Positions 5,419-8,798 of a stretch of DNA of 8,798 nucleotides are shown piece after piece. The stretch comes from an uncultured Bacteroidota bacterium. Lineage in GTDB: Bacteria > Bacteroidota > Bacteroidia > Chitinophagales > Chitinophagaceae. Under the pieces are notes generated by a model that saw nothing but the letters and a program-made list of their open reading frames with translations, was not told where the DNA came from and did not search any database. Made by a program: the position numbers and the translations under genes. The stretch lies in NCBI GenBank assembly GCA_903835145.1, contig CAILMA010000666.1, positions 1-8,798 on the forward strand. Reading direction: 5' to 3'. The first letter of the stretch is position 1; each line of letters starts with the position of its first letter.

Positions 5419-7443
5419 TTATTCCACTACAAATCTTTTCGTTAGCAGTTTCCGGTCTACTATTGTTTGCAACAAATAGATGCCCGGTTTCGCAGAAATT
5501 GATAGAGGAACATTAATGTTTGTAGCTGCTGTAAACATTGCGATTTTATTGCCCGTTAGGTCATAAACGCAGACAATACAATTTTCGGAAGCCGTTGAAT
5601 TGATGCGGATATTCAATGTTCCATAGCACGGGTTCGGATCGGTTTCAATGTTTGCATCAATGGCTTCCAGTGAAGGTACAAATGTATGGCAGCCTGTGCC
5701 GGATTTGACAACAACCCGGTAGGCTACAGAGTCAGAACCACAACCATTTGTCACCTTGTAAATTATAGTATCGATGCCGGCAACAATTCCAGAGAGCAAT
5801 CCCGAAGCGTTGATAGATGCGATAGTGGTATGCCTGCTGGCCCATGTGCCGCCCATGAGGCTATCGGCTAACGCAATGCTGTAGCCAGCACAAACGCTGT
5901 CTGGTCCGGTAACGGGAGGTACAACCGGGGGCGTGGCAACCACGGTTATTACAACATGTGCAGTATCGTATCCGCAACTATTGGAGGCAACGTATTTGAT
6001 AGTGTCTGTGCCTGTTGTAAGGCCGGAAACAGAGCCGCTCCAGGCAACCACTGTTGCTACTGAGGGGCTGGAACTATACCAGGATCCCATGCTGCCACTG
6101 GTGCTGTACGTTGCAGACGAGTGAATACATACAGATGATGGACCGGTGATACTGCCGGCAGCATCCGGCGTTTGTACGTAAATGATTTTTTGACTTTCAG
6201 TTGTCCCGCAAGTATTAGTTGCCTCATAGCTTATCGTATCAGCGCCGCCAGTTGCTGCAGTATATATACCCGCTGCGGAAATAGTTCCGATACCGGGGTT
6301 TGCATTTAGCCATGTGCCACCTGTCGTAGCTACTTCCAATGCTACTGTATTACCTGCGCATAGTGCACCGGGGCCTATTATTGAACCCACATTAGGTGCA
6401 CAAGTGTTTATTCTGCGTATCCTGTGGTTGGTTTGGTCTGCGATATATAAATACTTCCCCCCGAGGGCCACTCCAGACGGATAGTTGAGTTGGGCGGCAG
6501 TTGCCGGGCCACCGTCACCTGAAAAACCAGAGTGCATGGCACCAGCATAAATTGACACCCTGCCAGTCGGGGTCGCCTTTAAAATCTGGGTGTTTGAATA
6601 ATTTGCGATGTAAAGGCATCCTGTGTCGTCGAGTGCAATGCCCCAGTTATTGTGCAAACCGCTGTCAATAAAAGTAGAAATATAACCTGCAGTGTCGATT
6701 TTTCTAATCCGGTTGTTGTTCTGGTCTGATATGTAGACATTTCCCGCACCATCAACTACTACTCCAGACGGACTGTTGAGTGCTGCGCTTGTAGCTGGCC
6801 CGCCATCACCGCTGTATGCAGCGCGTCCATTTCCGGCTATTGTAGTTATTATGCCGGCTGTGTTTACTTTTCGTATCCTGTTATTTACCTGATCAGCAAT
6901 AAAAATATTGCCAGCGGAGTCTAAGAAAACGCTATATGGCGACCTGAGGCAGGCATTGGTAGCTGCCCCGCCATCGCCCGTGAAACCTGCAGAATCTGCT
7001 CCTGCAACTGTGGTTATAACTCCAGATGTATTTACTTTCCGAATTCGGCAATTTACGCCATCGGCTATATAAACATTTCCTGCCCGGTCTACAGCTACAG
7101 CAAGGGGATCATACAACTGGGCATCAGTCGCGGCATGACTATCGCCACTAAAGCCCGGTGTGCCATTGCCAGCAATGGTGGTTATGATGCCGGCACGACT
7201 AATTTTTCTTACTTTTTGGTTAGACTGGTCTGCGATATAGATATTGCCGGCGGTGTCACTTGCCAATCCAGTGGGGTTGAAAAGCTGCGCAGCCGTTGCC
7301 GCACCGCCATCGCCGGTAGCACCGGTTGCCCCGGTGCCCGCTATTGTAAAAATGGACTGCGCGCAAGCAGGAAAGGCAAACCCTCCCACGAAACAGGCAA
7401 TCAACAAGATAATGGGGTAGTGTTTTAATGGGAACAGTTTCAT
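5419..7443 (-). CDS. Secreted NHL-repeat / Ig-like protein with T9SS type A sorting domain
   Basis: A 674-residue exported protein. Residues 1-28 are a signal peptide (cleavage likely after ACA). Residues about 31-346 form an NHL-type beta-propeller: units with GNxYIADQxNNRIRK and linking loops of the form FSGDGGPAT, with heads at 57, 113, 169 and 225 (56-residue period), a shortened unit near 266 and a last one at 322. Residues 353-424, 429-502 and 508-580 are three Ig-like domains, each opening near GPxxxCAG or similar and closing with TNTCG, SNSCG or TNGCG, so each has a cysteine pair (362/412, 439/490, 518/568). Residues about 601-674 are a T9SS type A C-terminal domain (DPNP, VYDLTGNKI, KPGIYLLQ, final KRFVVE), which directs release or attachment at the cell surface. 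Substrate unknown; NHL propellers usually bind partners rather than catalyse. Monocistronic, convergent with secG. Confidence 0.88.
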   Translation of the reverse strand: MKLFPLKHYPIILLIACFVGGFAFPACAQSIFTIAGTGATGATGDGGAATAAQLFNPTGLASDTAGNIYIADQSNQKVRKISRAGIITTIAGNGTPGFSGDSHAATDAQLYDPLAVAVDRAGNVYIADGVNCRIRKVNTSGVITTVAGADSAGFTGDGGAATNACLRSPYSVFLDSAGNIFIADQVNNRIRKVNTAGIITTIAGNGRAAYSGDGGPATSAALNSPSGVVVDGAGNVYISDQNNNRIRKIDTAGYISTFIDSGLHNNWGIALDDTGCLYIANYSNTQILKATPTGRVSIYAGAMHSGFSGDGGPATAAQLNYPSGVALGGKYLYIADQTNHRIRRINTCAPNVGSIIGPGALCAGNTVALEVATTGGTWLNANPGIGTISAAGIYTAATGGADTISYEATNTCGTTESQKIIYVQTPDAAGSITGPSSVCIHSSATYSTSGSMGSWYSSSPSVATVVAWSGSVSGLTTGTDTIKYVASNSCGYDTAHVVITVVATPPVVPPVTGPDSVCAGYSIALADSLMGGTWASRHTTIASINASGLLSGIVAGIDTIIYKVTNGCGSDSVAYRVVVKSGTGCHTFVPSLEAIDANIETDPNPCYGTLNIRINSTASENCIVCVYDLTGNKIAMFTAATNINVPLSISAKPGIYLLQTIVDRKLLTKRFVVE
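6406..7353 (-). repeat. NHL blade repeats, about 168-bp period
   Basis: Unit heads at codons starting 7275, 7107, 6939 and 6771 (minus strand) are 168 bp apart. The unit near 6648 is only about 123 bp (41 residues) behind the previous one because it lacks the SGDGGPAT loop, and the last head is at 6480, again 168 bp on. The period is intragenic and reflects protein blades. Confidence 0.75.
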
Positions 7444-7486
7444 AGGTATTGTTTGCTTACGAAGTTAGGGCTGTAGTATTATTTTT

Positions 7487-7494
7487 CAAATTTA
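7487..7494 (-). promoter_or_regulatory. Candidate -7 box of the NHL/T9SS gene
   Basis: On the minus strand this reads TAAATTTG, matching TAnnTTTG, 43 bp before the ATG. The predicted leader of about 35-40 nt is A-rich and has no strong Shine-Dalgarno. No -33 element is obvious. Confidence 0.4.
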
Positions 7495-7546
7495 TTGTTA
7501 GATTTTTTATTGTTTCGCTACTTTTCCGCAAGTTTCACCCTGTAAT

Positions 7547-7576
7547 TTTGATGTGAAAAATAATGTCATATTTTTG
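7547..7576 (+). promoter_or_regulatory. Candidate promoter of the PagL-like gene
   Basis: TTTG (7547-7550), an 18-bp spacer and TATTTTTG (7569-7576) make the best match to the Bacteroidota -33/-7 pair in this window. The -7 box ends 9 bp before the ATG at 7586, favouring that start and a very short leader. The TTTG is itself part of TAATTTTG (7543-7550), which could be an alternative upstream -7 box. Confidence 0.5.
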
Positions 7577-7585
7577 TCCTTCTTC

Positions 7586-8719
7586 ATGAAATTAAGTTTA
7601 TTCTGTCCATATTGTCTCTTGCTGGCCATTGCATTGTTGTGCATTCCTACCACCCGTGGGCAGGAAGTGCAGCCCGGTTTCGGGGTGGAAACCAACATGC
7701 TCGCTGGTAAAATTTTCAGGCAGGATACAAAGTTCACCGGCCCGATACCGTCGCTTTCGGCTGCCTCAGATATGAATTTTATCTGGCAAACCTGCGGCAA
7801 AAAAGAGTGGCACCAACGGCGGCGGTTTCCGATGATAGGAGTTGGGCTTACGTATACTAATTATGGGCTGAATAATGTTTATGGACAGTGCCTTGGACTG
7901 TATACCAACATTCAAATTCCACTCATTAGGAGGCAGAAATTTGAATGGACCCTGAGGATTGGAGACGGAGTAGGCTATGTTACAAAGAAATTCCAGACTG
8001 TTGCTCCGGTTGATACACTTAACAATGCGATAAGTACTCACTTGAATGATTTTGCCATATTTATGACAGACGTTCGTTACCACGTAAATGAGCACTGGGA
8101 TGTGCAATGGGGGCTCAATTTTACACACATTTCAAATGCCGATTTTCACGACCCTAATCTTGGTGTTAATATGGTTGGAACGCATATTGGCGTCCGTTAT
8201 TTCCCTAACACTTCGCGGCCCGCACGGGTAATAAGAGATTTGACAAAGTTGAGCAATCGCTGGCTCACAGAAGGCAGGTTTGGAATAGCCTGGAACGAGG
8301 CACGGGCTAAGGGCAATCCGGAACTGCCAACGTATGTGGGTTCTTTATATGAAAGCAGAAGGTGGATGAGTAAGAATAAGGTATTTGTTGGTACCGACTA
8401 TGCGTACCACGAAAGTACCTACGCTTTTTTACGCAACTATGGGGTTGACTACGGGCACGAAAAGGAAAACTCATGGCAAGGCGCCTTTTTCGCTGGTAAC
8501 GAGTTTTTGTTGGGCCGGGTAGGCATTATGATGCAGATAGGGGTTTATTACAAACAAACGTTTCTGAAACAGGACCCTTATTACGAAAAGCTGGGCGGTA
8601 ATCTATACCTTGTAAAGCGGGAAAAAGGGACCCTGAAGGAGTTATTTGTGTCTGTTTTGCTCAAAACACATAAAATAGTTGCTGAATTCGCTGAGTTTGG
8701 TCTTGGTATGGGATTTTAG
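7586..8719 (+). CDS. PagL-like acyloxyacyl hydrolase / lipid A deacylase family outer-membrane protein
   Basis: A 377-residue protein with a signal peptide at about 1-26 (hydrophobic LLLAIALLCIP, cleavage near TRGQE) and many amphipathic beta strands ending in GLGMGF, as in an outer-membrane barrel. The segment FTHISNADFHDPNLGVN contains H181 and S183, in the HxSN...PNxG motif of PagL, the lipid A 3-O-deacylase. The position of PagL's catalytic glutamate, 12 residues after the serine, is Asn (195). At about twice the length of classical PagL, it has a C-terminal extension (about 215-377) rich in aromatic strands. It resembles the longer Bacteroidota proteins often labelled acyloxyacyl hydrolase. 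The substrate is therefore likely lipid A, but activity is unproven. I chose ATG 7586; an in-frame GTG at 7553 would add 11 residues and put the promoter inside the gene. Divergent from the NHL gene. Confidence 0.75.
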   Translation: MKLSLFCPYCLLLAIALLCIPTTRGQEVQPGFGVETNMLAGKIFRQDTKFTGPIPSLSAASDMNFIWQTCGKKEWHQRRRFPMIGVGLTYTNYGLNNVYGQCLGLYTNIQIPLIRRQKFEWTLRIGDGVGYVTKKFQTVAPVDTLNNAISTHLNDFAIFMTDVRYHVNEHWDVQWGLNFTHISNADFHDPNLGVNMVGTHIGVRYFPNTSRPARVIRDLTKLSNRWLTEGRFGIAWNEARAKGNPELPTYVGSLYESRRWMSKNKVFVGTDYAYHESTYAFLRNYGVDYGHEKENSWQGAFFAGNEFLLGRVGIMMQIGVYYKQTFLKQDPYYEKLGGNLYLVKREKGTLKELFVSVLLKTHKIVAEFAEFGLGMGF

Positions 8720-8798
8720 TTCATTTATATTAAGTTGATAGACGCACACCTTTGTTAAAGCCAACCCATTTAGCCAAATGTTTTGTTAAACACGCTCA
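8720..8798. other. Non-coding 3' end with two TTTGTTAAA repeats
   Basis: No gene or terminator hairpin is seen. TTTGTTAAA occurs at 8751-8759 and 8782-8790 (31 bp apart), with a weak inverted pair CATTT/AAATG between them. This may be the upstream control region of a gene beginning outside the window. Confidence 0.35.

Noticed and set aside
6406..7353. CRISPR-like or satellite array suggested by the regular 168-bp period
   Set aside because: The period is in frame, the units are diverged at synonymous sites and encode NHL blades; there are no short identical repeats with unique spacers.
7553..7585. GTG start 11 codons upstream for the PagL-like gene
   Set aside because: It would place the best promoter box inside the gene and lengthen the signal peptide with a second hydrophobic run; ATG 7586 gives a normal signal peptide.
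7766..8128. 120-codon open frame on the minus strand
   Set aside because: Antisense to the PagL-like gene, with no recognisable features; the plus-strand frame has a signal peptide and family motif.
8767..8780. CATTT-AGCC-AAATG as a terminator of the PagL-like gene
   Set aside because: The stem is only 5 A/T-rich base pairs, and the T run after it is short and interrupted, too weak to terminate.

Overview
The window looks like ordinary chromosome from a member of the Bacteroidota, probably a Chitinophagaceae-like lineage. Four things point there. Promoter-like boxes follow the TAnnTTTG pattern of this phylum. Starts lack clear Shine-Dalgarno sequences. One secreted protein ends in a type IX secretion (T9SS) type A sorting domain. 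The gene order lptE - TPR protein - secG is one I recall from Chitinophagaceae.

Layout, left to right. (1) Bases 1-798 hold the 3' part of a biosynthetic arginine decarboxylase (speA) that enters from outside the window. (2) Bases 799-1133 hold a damaged toxin-antitoxin locus on the minus strand: an intact 78-residue antitoxin-like gene followed by a toxin gene cut off after about 14 recognisable codons. A pair of 9-bp direct repeats at the break resembles the end of an insertion sequence. (3) A divergent intergenic region leads into nadE (1244-2929), glutamine-dependent NAD+ synthetase. Its promoter decamer recurs as a perfect hairpin inside the first codons. (4) A tight three-gene operon, lptE - acidic TPR protein - secG (3068-5336), closes with a textbook terminator. 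(5) A 674-residue secreted protein on the minus strand (5419-7443) carries an NHL beta-propeller, three Ig-like domains and a T9SS signal. (6) Divergent from it is an outer-membrane PagL/acyloxyacyl-hydrolase-like protein (7586-8719). The last 79 bases are non-coding.

Functionally, the window joins housekeeping (polyamine and NAD synthesis, Sec translocation) with cell-envelope work: LptE for LPS export, a lipid A deacylase-like barrel and a T9SS-exported surface protein. I see no CRISPR array, tRNA, rRNA, phage or complete mobile element, and no convincing new multi-gene system. The most interesting signals are the decayed toxin with IS-like repeats, the nadE 5' hairpin and promoter repeats, the exact 27-residue repeats in the acidic TPR protein, and the missing glutamate in the PagL-like active site.
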